A stretch of DNA of 37,212 nt from a bacterium (GTDB lineage Bacteria > UBP14 > UBA6098 > B30-G16). A program made the translations under genes and the position numbers. This document shows, piece after piece, positions 26,579-34,101 of this stretch (position 1 is its first letter; each line of letters starts with the position of its first letter). The DNA lies in contig JAGGRZ010000059.1 in the NCBI GenBank assembly GCA_021159335.1, positions 1 to 37,212 of the forward strand. The letters run 5' to 3'. The notes beneath the pieces were generated by a model. That model made no database searches, was not told the origin of the DNA, and saw only the letters and a list, made by a program, of their open reading frames with translations.

Positions 26579-27430
26579 TTATTCGACGCTTACTTTCAAC
26601 TGAACCTTTTTTATCAAATCGGCGTACGCTTCCGTATATTCCTTACGCGATGTATCCTCTTTGAATATTCCGATAATTATTTTTCCCTTTAATTCATCTT
26701 CAGTCATATTTTTAGCCTTTGATAGAGGCACTGCGTTTTTTCGCTGCCATTCGAGCATGTCTGTTGGTTTTGGCATGTCGTTAAGTCTTCCGAAAATTAT
26801 GGGACACTGGCTCATAATCTCGACGAAGGAGAAACCTTTATGCATGATAGCTTTCTTAATGTAGTTTTCGGTCTGAACTATGTGGTAAACAGTGCTTCTT
26901 GCCACGAATGTTGCGCCAGCGGCCATGGCTAATTTGACGGCGTCGAAAGGCGGGTCAATGTTTCCGTAGGGTGCGGTATGTGCTATCGCGCCTATCGGAG
27001 TCGTTGGAGCCACCTGACCACCAGTCATGCCGTAGATGTAATTGTTAATGAGAATCATAGTTATATCTATATTTCTTCGTGCGGTATGGATGAAATGGTT
27101 CCCACCTATAGCCAGACCGTCGCCATCACCACTGACCACAATAACGGTCATCTCAGGATTTGCCAACTTAACGCCCGTAGCGAAAGCCAATGCTCTGCCG
27201 TGTGTAGTATGAAGTGTATTGAAGTCCACATAGATAGGCATTCTACTTGAGCAACCAATGCCCGATATCAGTGATACATTGTCCTTGGGTATTCCCAAAG
27301 ATGCTACCGCTCGTATTATTGCGCCCGTTATGGTTCCTATGCCACAACCTGAACACCAAACTGTTGGAAACACTTTTCTCCACCTCAAATAGTCATAAAT
27401 GTTTATTTCCTCTTTAACTTTAGTGGGCAT
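26579..27430 (-). CDS. korB: 2-oxoacid:ferredoxin oxidoreductase beta subunit (KorB type)
   Basis: 283 residues from the ATG at 27430. The beta subunit binds thiamine diphosphate. The opening WCSGCGIGTITGAI, GIGCSSRMP and the cofactor motif GDGDGLAIGGNH ending in NNYIYGMTGGQ are all present. I trimmed an upstream in-frame Met at 27451 because a perfect AAGGAGG sits 6 bases before 27430. With this start it overlaps korA by 11 bases. Order D-A-B-C matches the four-subunit 2-oxoglutarate enzymes (OorDABC) of epsilonproteobacteria, hence my 2-oxoglutarate call; a branched-chain 2-oxoacid (Vor-type) substrate remains possible. Confidence 0.92.
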   Translation of the reverse strand: MPTKVKEEINIYDYLRWRKVFPTVWCSGCGIGTITGAIIRAVASLGIPKDNVSLISGIGCSSRMPIYVDFNTLHTTHGRALAFATGVKLANPEMTVIVVSGDGDGLAIGGNHFIHTARRNIDITMILINNYIYGMTGGQVAPTTPIGAIAHTAPYGNIDPPFDAVKLAMAAGATFVARSTVYHIVQTENYIKKAIMHKGFSFVEIMSQCPIIFGRLNDMPKPTDMLEWQRKNAVPLSKAKNMTEDELKGKIIIGIFKEDTSRKEYTEAYADLIKKVQLKVSVE

Positions 27431-28586
27431 GAATTTCCTCCTTAATAGCACTTATTATTTGTTCGGGATTAAGTGGACGACCATCATATCTTAAAATACT
27501 TTTTATTTTTTCTTTTTTGGGCAAAACTTCCCTTACGGGATGAACGAGTTGCCCCATATTGTTTTCTGCTACAAATATAGCTTTTACATTCTTAGCAAGA
27601 TTTAGCAATGGTTCATCAGGGAACGGCCAAATCGTTTTGAGTTCCATCAATCCTACTTTTACATTCTTTCTTCGCAGCTTTTCTACTGCATCACGAGCTG
27701 CTCTTGCCGCGGAACCATATGCTACAATCAGGAATTTGGCATCATCGGTATAGTATTCTCGCCAATCCCAGATCTGGGCTTTGTGGCTCATTATTTTGGC
27801 TCTTAGCATTTCAAGTCCTTCGGTTATTTCAGCGGGTATTTGCGTTGGAAAACCTAAGCGGTCGTGGGTTAAACCTGTTATGCTATATCGGTATCCTGAG
27901 CCGAATGGAGCAGGATGTGCCACCATGTCCGCTGTCGGAGCATAGGGTATATACCATTCCGGCGGCGCTTTTGGGAAAGCCCTCTCGACTACCTCGACCT
28001 CTTTATCAAGTCTTATTATGAGTTTTTCTCGCATGTGCCCGATTAACTCATCCATAAGAACTATAACAGGTGTGCTAAACTTTTCCGCAAGATTGAAAGC
28101 AGTTATCATCATATCAAATGTCTCCTGAACCGAAGCGGGTGCTATTGCTATCGCAGTATAATCGCCATGAGTTCCCCATCTTGCCTGCATCGTATCGCTT
28201 TGCGCCAGTCTTGTCGGCAATCCTGTGGATGGTCCGCCTCTTTGAACATTAACTATAACTATGGGTAGTTGGACCATGTAGGCATATCCGATGTTCTCCT
28301 GCATTAGCGAAAATCCCGGTCCAGATGTTGCTGTCATCGCTTTCGCACCTGCTGCTGAGGCTCCTATTATAGCAGCTATAGAGGCTATCTCGTCTTCCAT
28401 CTGAATAAACACTCCGCCCACTTTGGGCAACTCTCTCGACATACCCTCTGCTATTTCTGAGGATGGTGTTATAGGATAACCTGCGAAAAATCGACAGCCT
28501 GCTTTTATCGCGCCGTAAACGCAGGCATCATTGCCTTGAACAAACATTATTTGGTGACCATCCTCAGTGGTTCTATTTAGGGGCAT
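27420..28586 (-). CDS. korA: 2-oxoacid:ferredoxin oxidoreductase alpha subunit (KorA type)
   Basis: 388 residues. The alpha subunit carries the pyrimidine-binding side of the thiamine site and the 2-oxoacid pocket. The opening QGNDACVYGAIKAGCRFFAGYPITPSSEI is read here in two parts: GNDACVYGAIKAG, then GYPITPSSEIAE, the KorA signature. MEDEIASIAAIIGAS, ATSGPGFSLM and VNVQRGGPSTGLPT follow. A domain II segment begins near residue 275 (KFLIVAYGSAARA). GGGAGGAA precedes the ATG. It overlaps korD by 14 bases and korB by 11, so the operon is tightly coupled. The enzyme would work in anaerobic carbon metabolism, either oxidising 2-oxoglutarate or carboxylating succinyl-CoA if ferredoxin is reduced enough. 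Confidence 0.93.
   Translation of the reverse strand: MPLNRTTEDGHQIMFVQGNDACVYGAIKAGCRFFAGYPITPSSEIAEGMSRELPKVGGVFIQMEDEIASIAAIIGASAAGAKAMTATSGPGFSLMQENIGYAYMVQLPIVIVNVQRGGPSTGLPTRLAQSDTMQARWGTHGDYTAIAIAPASVQETFDMMITAFNLAEKFSTPVIVLMDELIGHMREKLIIRLDKEVEVVERAFPKAPPEWYIPYAPTADMVAHPAPFGSGYRYSITGLTHDRLGFPTQIPAEITEGLEMLRAKIMSHKAQIWDWREYYTDDAKFLIVAYGSAARAARDAVEKLRRKNVKVGLMELKTIWPFPDEPLLNLAKNVKAIFVAENNMGQLVHPVREVLPKKEKIKSILRYDGRPLNPEQIISAIKEEIHAH
27437..27443 (-). promoter_or_regulatory. Shine-Dalgarno that fixes the korB start
   Basis: On the minus strand AAGGAGG lies 6 bases before the ATG at 27430, inside the 3' end of korA. It decides between 27430 and the longer start at 27451. Confidence 0.75.
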
Positions 28587-28890
28587 CTTTTGGTTCCTCC
28601 CAGTTAGGATTTTTCATTATTGCGAAATCGGGACAAATTCTCCAGCAAAGACTGCACAAAGTGCACTTTGATTCATCAGCCATATATGGTGTCCCATCTT
28701 TTTTTGCCGCCAGTGCTTTGGTGGGGCAAATATAAACGCAGATACCACACTTTTTGCACCACTCATAGAAAAATATTAGTTTCCCTTTATGCTGTTCGAT
28801 TCTTTTAGGAGTAATTGGATGAATAGCCATTCCTGAACCAAATACTCTATGGTTGGTCTGCTGACAGTCATTATTTTGATTTTGTTTCAT
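28573..28890 (-). CDS. korD: 2-oxoacid:ferredoxin oxidoreductase delta subunit, two [4Fe-4S] ferredoxin
   Basis: 105 residues from the ATG at 28890. It is the iron-sulfur subunit that carries electrons from the core to soluble ferredoxin. Two cluster-binding motifs are clear: CKKCGICVYICP and CTLCSLCWRICP, each of the CxxCxxCxxxCP form. I trimmed four residues (MEVV) because GGAGG sits 5 bases before 28890, while nothing ribosome-like precedes 28902. It is the first gene of the operon and has a probable promoter at 28915-28945. The Asn/Gln-rich first 12 residues look disordered. Confidence 0.93.
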   Translation of the reverse strand: MKQNQNNDCQQTNHRVFGSGMAIHPITPKRIEQHKGKLIFFYEWCKKCGICVYICPTKALAAKKDGTPYMADESKCTLCSLCWRICPDFAIMKNPNWEEPKDAPK

Positions 28891-28895
28891 TACAA

Positions 28896-28900
28896 CCTCC
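28896..28900 (-). promoter_or_regulatory. Shine-Dalgarno that fixes the korD start
   Basis: GGAGG on the minus strand, 5 bases before the ATG at 28890. It overlaps the alternative ATG at 28902, which would have no site of its own. Confidence 0.65.
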
Positions 28901-28914
28901 ATATAAATTTTTGA

Positions 28915-28945
28915 ATTATGCTAACCAATAGTTTCGGAGGGTCAA
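28915..28945 (-). promoter_or_regulatory. Probable promoter for korDABC
   Basis: On the minus strand TTGACC (28945-28940) and CATAAT (28920-28915) are each one mismatch from consensus, but the spacer is long at 19 bases. The predicted start, near 28908, gives an 18-base leader to the korD ATG. Confidence 0.42.
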
Positions 28946-28995
28946 GTATTTTTTTCTGTAAATAACATGGATATTGCATTATTTTTTATTCGCCC

Positions 28996-30849
28996 GTGAA
29001 AGAGGTTCGCCTTAAAAGAAAGCTTGGTTTCTACGATGTTTATTGCATTTCAACGGGGGCAATGGTCTCATCGGGTCTGTTTGTTCTTCCCGGTATAGCT
29101 CACGCCAAAGCGGGACCAGCAGTCGCTGTCTCCTATCTACTTGCTGGTGCTCTTGCACTTATTGGAGTGCTATCCCAGAGCGAACTCGTAAGTGCTATGC
29201 CCAGAACTGGCGGAAGCTACTTCTACATAACGCGCAGTCTTGGCTCTGCACTGGGAACATCTGCAGGTATAATGCTTTGGCTTTCGGTGATGCTTAAGAC
29301 ATCGTTTGCGCTGGTTGGTATGGGAGCGTTCGCAAATTATCTATTCCCTGGATTTCCCGTAAGGACATTTGCACTTATTTTCGCGATACTTTTTATCATC
29401 CTTAACATAAAGGGTATAAAGCAAGCGGCTAAATTCGAGGTCATCGTAGTTACAGCGCTAATAGTAACATTCGTGTTCTATATTTTTAGAGGGCTACCAA
29501 GCATATCCGAAGACAAACTTTTGCCGTTTGTTCCTTATGGATGGAACTCAGTTTTGGTAACCGCAGGGCTTGTTTTCGTCTCATATGGCGGGGTTTTGAA
29601 GGCAGCGAGCATTGCGGAAGAGGTGAAAAAGCCTCATATCAACATTCCCAAAGCGATGATAGTATCGCTTGTGACCATGATGCTCGTTTATTTCGTGGTG
29701 GTTTTTATAACAGCCGGAGTGCTCGACGCAGAAGTTCTTGATGCAAGTTTGACTCCTATATCGGATGCTGCTAAGGCTTTTGCCGGTAAATTTGGTGCTA
29801 TAGTAATGACATTCGGTGCTATGCTCGCTTTTATTTCCACCGCTAATGCTGGAATAATGGCTGCTGCGCGATATCCTGTTGCTATGGCTCGAGACAGGCT
29901 CATGCCGGGCTGGTTTAGTAGGATTAGTCCGAAAACCAATACCCCATCAATTTCAATACTAATAACAGGGCTTGTGATTGTTGCGGCTTTATTTCTGCCA
30001 CTCGTTGAGCTCGTTGAGATGGCCTCAACTGTGATGATACTTACATTTATTCTCGATATTATAAGCATGATAATAATGCGTGAGAGCCACTTGCAAAACT
30101 ACCAGCCGACATTTAGAGCACCTCTTTATCCTTTCCTTCAAATAATAGGAATATTAGGACTTATGTTCCTCATCACAGATATGGGATATCTCTCACTATT
30201 TTTATCCGCTTTACTCATAGTTATTGGGCTTCTTTGGTATTGGTTTTACGGAAGGGTGAAAATAGCGCGGGAATACGCGTTAAGCTTTCTGATATCGAGA
30301 ATAACCACATCACAGCTCAAGGGGAATTTGCTGGAAACTGAACTCAGGGAGATAATACGAGAAAGGGATGGCATAACGCGGGATACTATAGACGCATTAA
30401 TTGAAGATGCACCGCTTTTGGACTTTGAAGGAGAGATTAGTGCTGCAGAGCTTTTCCGCAGGGCATCCAAGATTTTCTCGGAAATGTTTAGTGAACCAGA
30501 AAATTCAATATTAAAGAAATTTCTTTCCCGCGAGGTTGAGTCAACTACAGTTATAGGTCCAAACCTTGCCATACCTCACATTATAGTTGAAGGGGAGGGG
30601 AAACTCGCCATGGTCATAGCCCGTAGTAAAGGTGGCATTTTCTTTCCGTCTGCTGATTATCCTGTTTACGCTTGTTTTTTACTTGCGGGAAGCAAAGATA
30701 CTCGAAATCTTTATTTAAAGACGCTGGCTGCTATAGCCGAGATGACTGGTAAGAAAGAATTCGAGAGGAAGTGGCTTTCGGCCAAAGATGAAACGGCTTT
30801 GAAAAACATACTACTATTAAGCAAAAGGAGGCGCTATGGCACAAACTGA
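28996..30849 (+). CDS. APC-family amino acid permease fused to a PTS EIIA-like domain
   Basis: 617 residues, starting with GTG; no ribosome site is clear, but no other start keeps the first helix. Residues ~8-420 form a 12-helix APC-type transporter (first helix STGAMVSSGLFVLPGIAHAKAGPA, later SEDKLLPFVPYGW and AMARDRLMPGWFSRI). From about 440 a soluble region leads into a PtsN-like EIIA domain (about 490-610) with the conserved phospho-acceptor context AIPHIIVEG, His528. The EIIA part suggests that uptake is gated by phosphorylation; no EI or HPr gene is in the window, so the donor is unknown. Its last 14 bases overlap the NSS gene start. The permease probably imports an amino acid. Confidence 0.85.
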   Translation: MKEVRLKRKLGFYDVYCISTGAMVSSGLFVLPGIAHAKAGPAVAVSYLLAGALALIGVLSQSELVSAMPRTGGSYFYITRSLGSALGTSAGIMLWLSVMLKTSFALVGMGAFANYLFPGFPVRTFALIFAILFIILNIKGIKQAAKFEVIVVTALIVTFVFYIFRGLPSISEDKLLPFVPYGWNSVLVTAGLVFVSYGGVLKAASIAEEVKKPHINIPKAMIVSLVTMMLVYFVVVFITAGVLDAEVLDASLTPISDAAKAFAGKFGAIVMTFGAMLAFISTANAGIMAAARYPVAMARDRLMPGWFSRISPKTNTPSISILITGLVIVAALFLPLVELVEMASTVMILTFILDIISMIIMRESHLQNYQPTFRAPLYPFLQIIGILGLMFLITDMGYLSLFLSALLIVIGLLWYWFYGRVKIAREYALSFLISRITTSQLKGNLLETELREIIRERDGITRDTIDALIEDAPLLDFEGEISAAELFRRASKIFSEMFSEPENSILKKFLSREVESTTVIGPNLAIPHIIVEGEGKLAMVIARSKGGIFFPSADYPVYACFLLAGSKDTRNLYLKTLAAIAEMTGKKEFERKWLSAKDETALKNILLLSKRRRYGTN

Positions 30850-32329
30850 GAAGGCTTACTGGTCGAGCAGAACCGCATTCATTCTTGCCTCAATAGGTTC
30901 TGCTATAGGCCTCGGTAATGTCTGGCGGTTCCCTTACATTTGCTACAAATACGGAGGAGGAGCCTTTATAATAGCGTATTTGGTTTCGCTTTTTTTGGCT
31001 GGGATACCGTTACTTATTCTTGAGTTTGCGCTGGGACAGAGAATAGGTGGTTCTGCTCCTGTGGCTTTCGCAAAGCTTTCCAAAAGATTCGCATGGATAG
31101 GGTGGTTCGCGATACTGGTTGGTTTTTTTATTACAACCTACTACGCGGTGATAATGTCCTGGGCGGCTAATTATCTTGTGTATTCGTTTAAGCTTTCTTG
31201 GGGGAGTGACCCCAAATCGTTTTTCTTCAACAAAGTTTTGGGACTAACTGATAGCATCGCGAATTTTGGCTCGATACAGACGCACCTCGTTATAGGGCTT
31301 ATTATAATGTGGGTCTGGATTGTTCTTTCAATATGGAAAGGGGCTAAAACTGTCAGTAAAGTAGTTTATTTCACCGTCACTATACCTTGGATAATACTTA
31401 TAACGCTTGTTATAGGTGGACTAACGCTCCCTAATGCTTTTGAGGGAATCAAGTATTATTTAACTCCTAAGTGGGATATGTTGCTTAAGCCACAAATCTG
31501 GCAGGCAGCATTTACGCAAGTTTTCTTCTCGCTTTCCGTTGGATTCGGGGTTATGATTGCGTATGCGAGCTTTCTTCCGCCCAAGTCAGACCTGGTCAAC
31601 AATGCGATGATAATAGCACTCTCAGATGCTGCGACAGCGTATGTAGGCGGATTCGCTGTTTTTTCGGTTCTCGGATACTATGCTGGCTTGCAGGGAGTAG
31701 AAGTTGCCAAAGTTATGAAAAGTGGTCCCGAATTGGCTTTCATAACATATCCAGAAATAATAAATCACTTACCGTTAGCGCCTCTTGTGGGAATCCTTTT
31801 CTTCCTGATGTTGTTAACTCTGGCTATCGATTCAGCTTTCTCGTTGGTTGAGGGATTCGTGGCAGGCGTTATGGAAACTTTTGGTACAAGAAGAGGAAGG
31901 ACCAACATTTTTGTTGCCTTAGTAGCATTCCTCATAGGCATAATCTACACCACTGGTGCGGGATTATACTGGCTCGACCTTGTTGACCACTACATGACTT
32001 TCTTCGGACTATTTGCAGTAGGCTTTCTTGAGGCACTCGTAGTTGGATGGTTTATCGACACCGAGAAAATAAGAGAGATGATAAATGCGCATTCCATAGT
32101 GAAAATAGGGAAGTGGTGGAATGTGGCGGTGAAGTTTTTCGTTCCGATAGCATCTATTGTGTTGTTGCTATCATCGGTTATCGGTATTATAATAAAACCG
32201 TATGGTGGTTATCCACGGTGGGCAGAGCTTGTTGGTGGATGGCTGTTGCTTGCTATTGCAGTGATTTTGGGTTTCATATTGGGGAAGCAAACGGTAAAAG
32301 CATTGAAAGAGAAAGGTTTGGAGGGGTAA
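30836..32329 (+). CDS. Neurotransmitter:sodium symporter (NSS/SNF) family transporter
   Basis: 497 residues with 11-12 membrane helices in the LeuT plan. It would use the Na+ gradient to import an amino acid. The first helix carries the diagnostic GSAIGLGNVWRFPY (21-34, unwound region at GLGNVW), and later helices show QVFFSLSVGFGVMIAYASF (sodium and substrate site) and LTLAIDSAFSLVEGF. AAGGAGG sits 6 bases before the ATG, inside the end of the permease gene. A MetS-like 30-residue gene begins one base after its stop, which points to a MetPS-type two-part transporter; methionine or alanine are known substrates in that group, but the substrate here is not determined. Confidence 0.93.
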   Translation: MAQTEKAYWSSRTAFILASIGSAIGLGNVWRFPYICYKYGGGAFIIAYLVSLFLAGIPLLILEFALGQRIGGSAPVAFAKLSKRFAWIGWFAILVGFFITTYYAVIMSWAANYLVYSFKLSWGSDPKSFFFNKVLGLTDSIANFGSIQTHLVIGLIIMWVWIVLSIWKGAKTVSKVVYFTVTIPWIILITLVIGGLTLPNAFEGIKYYLTPKWDMLLKPQIWQAAFTQVFFSLSVGFGVMIAYASFLPPKSDLVNNAMIIALSDAATAYVGGFAVFSVLGYYAGLQGVEVAKVMKSGPELAFITYPEIINHLPLAPLVGILFFLMLLTLAIDSAFSLVEGFVAGVMETFGTRRGRTNIFVALVAFLIGIIYTTGAGLYWLDLVDHYMTFFGLFAVGFLEALVVGWFIDTEKIREMINAHSIVKIGKWWNVAVKFFVPIASIVLLLSSVIGIIIKPYGGYPRWAELVGGWLLLAIAVILGFILGKQTVKALKEKGLEG

Positions 32330-32330
32330 A

Positions 32331-32423
32331 ATGTTCACATCACCCTGGTTTACTTTCGTGATAGCTTCTGTTGTTTTGTTCGGGGGAATAATATGGTCGA
32401 TAATAATAGCCAAAAGAAAATAA
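32331..32423 (+). CDS. MetS-like small subunit of NSS transporter
   Basis: 30 residues with one membrane helix (FTFVIASVVLFGGIIWSIIIA) and a basic end (KRK). It starts one base after the NSS stop codon, behind a GGAGGGG ribosome site. Small single-helix partners in this exact position are known as MetS-family NSS transporter small subunits; in Corynebacterium MetP needs MetS for methionine uptake. Size, topology, PW near the N-terminus and location all fit. It overlaps the kinase gene by 31 bases in another frame. Confidence 0.8.
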   Translation: MFTSPWFTFVIASVVLFGGIIWSIIIAKRK

Positions 32424-33913
32424 AAAGAGCCGACATTCTCGAGTTCATAATAAAAAATATCCCCCAGGGAATAGCCATCCTTGACCGCGATTTAAATCTC
32501 GTTTACACTAATTCAGCGCTTAAGGACATTCTTGGTGTTGGCTTAAAGAAACTTGACACAAAGTTCCCGGAATACCTTAACGCTTTAGGGGAGAGCAAGG
32601 GAGAGGTCGCAAGGCTAATACGGCAGTTCACAGAAACAGATGATAGAAGCTTTTTCTTTACAGTAACGACGGATCGTGGTTTCACATACAGGATTGCGCT
32701 TGTTAGGATTAATTCAGGACATTCGGAGTATCAATATATGTTACTCATTCAGGACATAACAAAAGAGATGGAGCTATTCATGCATCAGACGCTGATAAAG
32801 CAGCATAAATACCTTGAGAATATATCCGCAATACTTTTCCATAAACTTAACAATAATCTGATGACTATACTTAGTGAGGCGGAACTTATTCACAGGCGGA
32901 TTCCGCCCAACCAACGACAATATGTGGACGATGTTTTTGACAATCTCGAAGAACATTTGATAGAAATTTCTGAATTCGTAAACCTTCTCGCGTCTTTTAT
33001 GAGGGTTGAACTTAAGGAGAAGGTTGAATTCAATCCGATTAAAGTGCTTAAGGATATTTTGAAAAACATCTCGGAAAAGCAAGCGTTAGGTCACATAGTG
33101 CAGTTTGACGCTCCAGCAGAGGATGTAATAGTAAAAGGTGAGCCAAAGGCTTTTGAGGTAGCAATAAAAGCTATATTGGATAATGCTATACGGTCGATAT
33201 CGGGCAAAGGCAGAATAGTCATTAATGTAGAGACCATAACTGCAGATACATACTTTCTCCAGAGATACAGCGAGCTTAAGCCGGGGGAATACCTTAAAAT
33301 CTCAATTGCCGATACGGGAATTGGCATACCTAAAGAATTTATGAGCAGGATTTTTGAACCATTCTTCTCAGGCTGGTCTCAACCTTCTAAAGGGCTTGGG
33401 CTTCCTACCGCATTAACGGCCATAAGAAGAAATTCAGGCACTATCGACATCCAAAGCTTTCCTGGAGTTGGGACTACTGTAACTATTCTGCTTCCTCTCG
33501 AGACCAAAGTCATTCCAACAAGACAACCAGTTATTGCGAAGGGCAAATTGATTCTCGTTATCGATGATGATAGCCTCGTTCGCGAAACGGTTTCTCGAAT
33601 GCTTTCAGCTTTGGGATTTGAGGTGGAATGCGCTAAGAATTTTTCTGATGGTATGAAAAAGTTCAGAGACAGAAAACCATCAGTTGTTCTGCTCGATATA
33701 GTCATGCCGGATTCACCGGGGGACGAGGTGTTCTATGAGCTTAAGAAGGTCAGTCCCGATGTTCCCATAGTTATCATGACGGGTTACGCTCAGATAGACA
33801 CGGTTGAGAAACTTCTTGATGCAGGTGCAGCTGGCATACTTAACAAACCTTTCACAATGGAAGACCTTTCAGAGGCTATTAATCTTGCTATGGAGGATTC
33901 AGGTGGCGTATAA
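32393..33913 (+). CDS. Hybrid sensor histidine kinase with C-terminal receiver
   Basis: 506 residues, no membrane helices, so it is cytoplasmic. A PAS domain (about 14-125: NIPQGIAILDRDLNLVYTN) is followed by a dimerisation helix with H-box FHKLNNNLMTILSEAE (His150), then the ATP-binding domain with N-box (NAIRSISGKG), G1 (ADTGIGIPKE), F-box (FEPFFSG) and G2 (SKGLGLPTA). A receiver domain (about 385-505) has phospho-acceptor Asp435 in VVLLDIVMP and Lys near NKPF. The output is not DNA-binding, so a phosphotransfer partner is needed elsewhere. Its start lies inside the MetS-like gene, which suggests it senses or controls the transporters of this cassette; that is inference. Confidence 0.92.
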   Translation: MVDNNSQKKIKRADILEFIIKNIPQGIAILDRDLNLVYTNSALKDILGVGLKKLDTKFPEYLNALGESKGEVARLIRQFTETDDRSFFFTVTTDRGFTYRIALVRINSGHSEYQYMLLIQDITKEMELFMHQTLIKQHKYLENISAILFHKLNNNLMTILSEAELIHRRIPPNQRQYVDDVFDNLEEHLIEISEFVNLLASFMRVELKEKVEFNPIKVLKDILKNISEKQALGHIVQFDAPAEDVIVKGEPKAFEVAIKAILDNAIRSISGKGRIVINVETITADTYFLQRYSELKPGEYLKISIADTGIGIPKEFMSRIFEPFFSGWSQPSKGLGLPTALTAIRRNSGTIDIQSFPGVGTTVTILLPLETKVIPTRQPVIAKGKLILVIDDDSLVRETVSRMLSALGFEVECAKNFSDGMKKFRDRKPSVVLLDIVMPDSPGDEVFYELKKVSPDVPIVIMTGYAQIDTVEKLLDAGAAGILNKPFTMEDLSEAINLAMEDSGGV

Positions 33914-33952
33914 ATATACCCAATAGAAACATTATGTAAACTTGAAAAATGG

Positions 33953-33983
33953 GATTCGTTGATTTGAATCAGAAATATTTTTT
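33953..33983 (+). terminator. Weak hairpin after the kinase gene
   Basis: GATTC and GAATC form a 5-bp stem around an 8-base loop; a T-rich run follows after 7 bases. It is in the right place to end the cassette's transcript but is a poor terminator on sequence alone. Confidence 0.25.
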
Positions 33984-34074
33984 ATTAACCACTACTCCCC
34001 TGCTTGTTATGTAAAATTTTAATCAGTTAGAAGTAAAATTTCAAACTTGAAATTATCATTATTTTTTCAATTAT

Positions 34075-34080
34075 TATAAT
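34075..34080 (+). promoter_or_regulatory. Possible -10 box for the first propeller gene
   Basis: A perfect TATAAT lies 21 bases before the ATG at 34102, with AGGAGG between. The nearest TTGAAA (34047-34052) is 22 bases upstream, too far for a standard promoter. The rest of the 188-base gap is A+T-rich with no other recognisable signal. Confidence 0.3.
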
Positions 34081-34101
34081 ATACTTAAAAAGGAGGTTTT
34101 T

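Noticed and set aside
33914-34101. tRNA or small RNA in the longest gap
   Set aside because: No cloverleaf, TPsiC-like GTTCRA block or strong stem was found; the gap is A+T-rich with only weak hairpin and -10-like signals.
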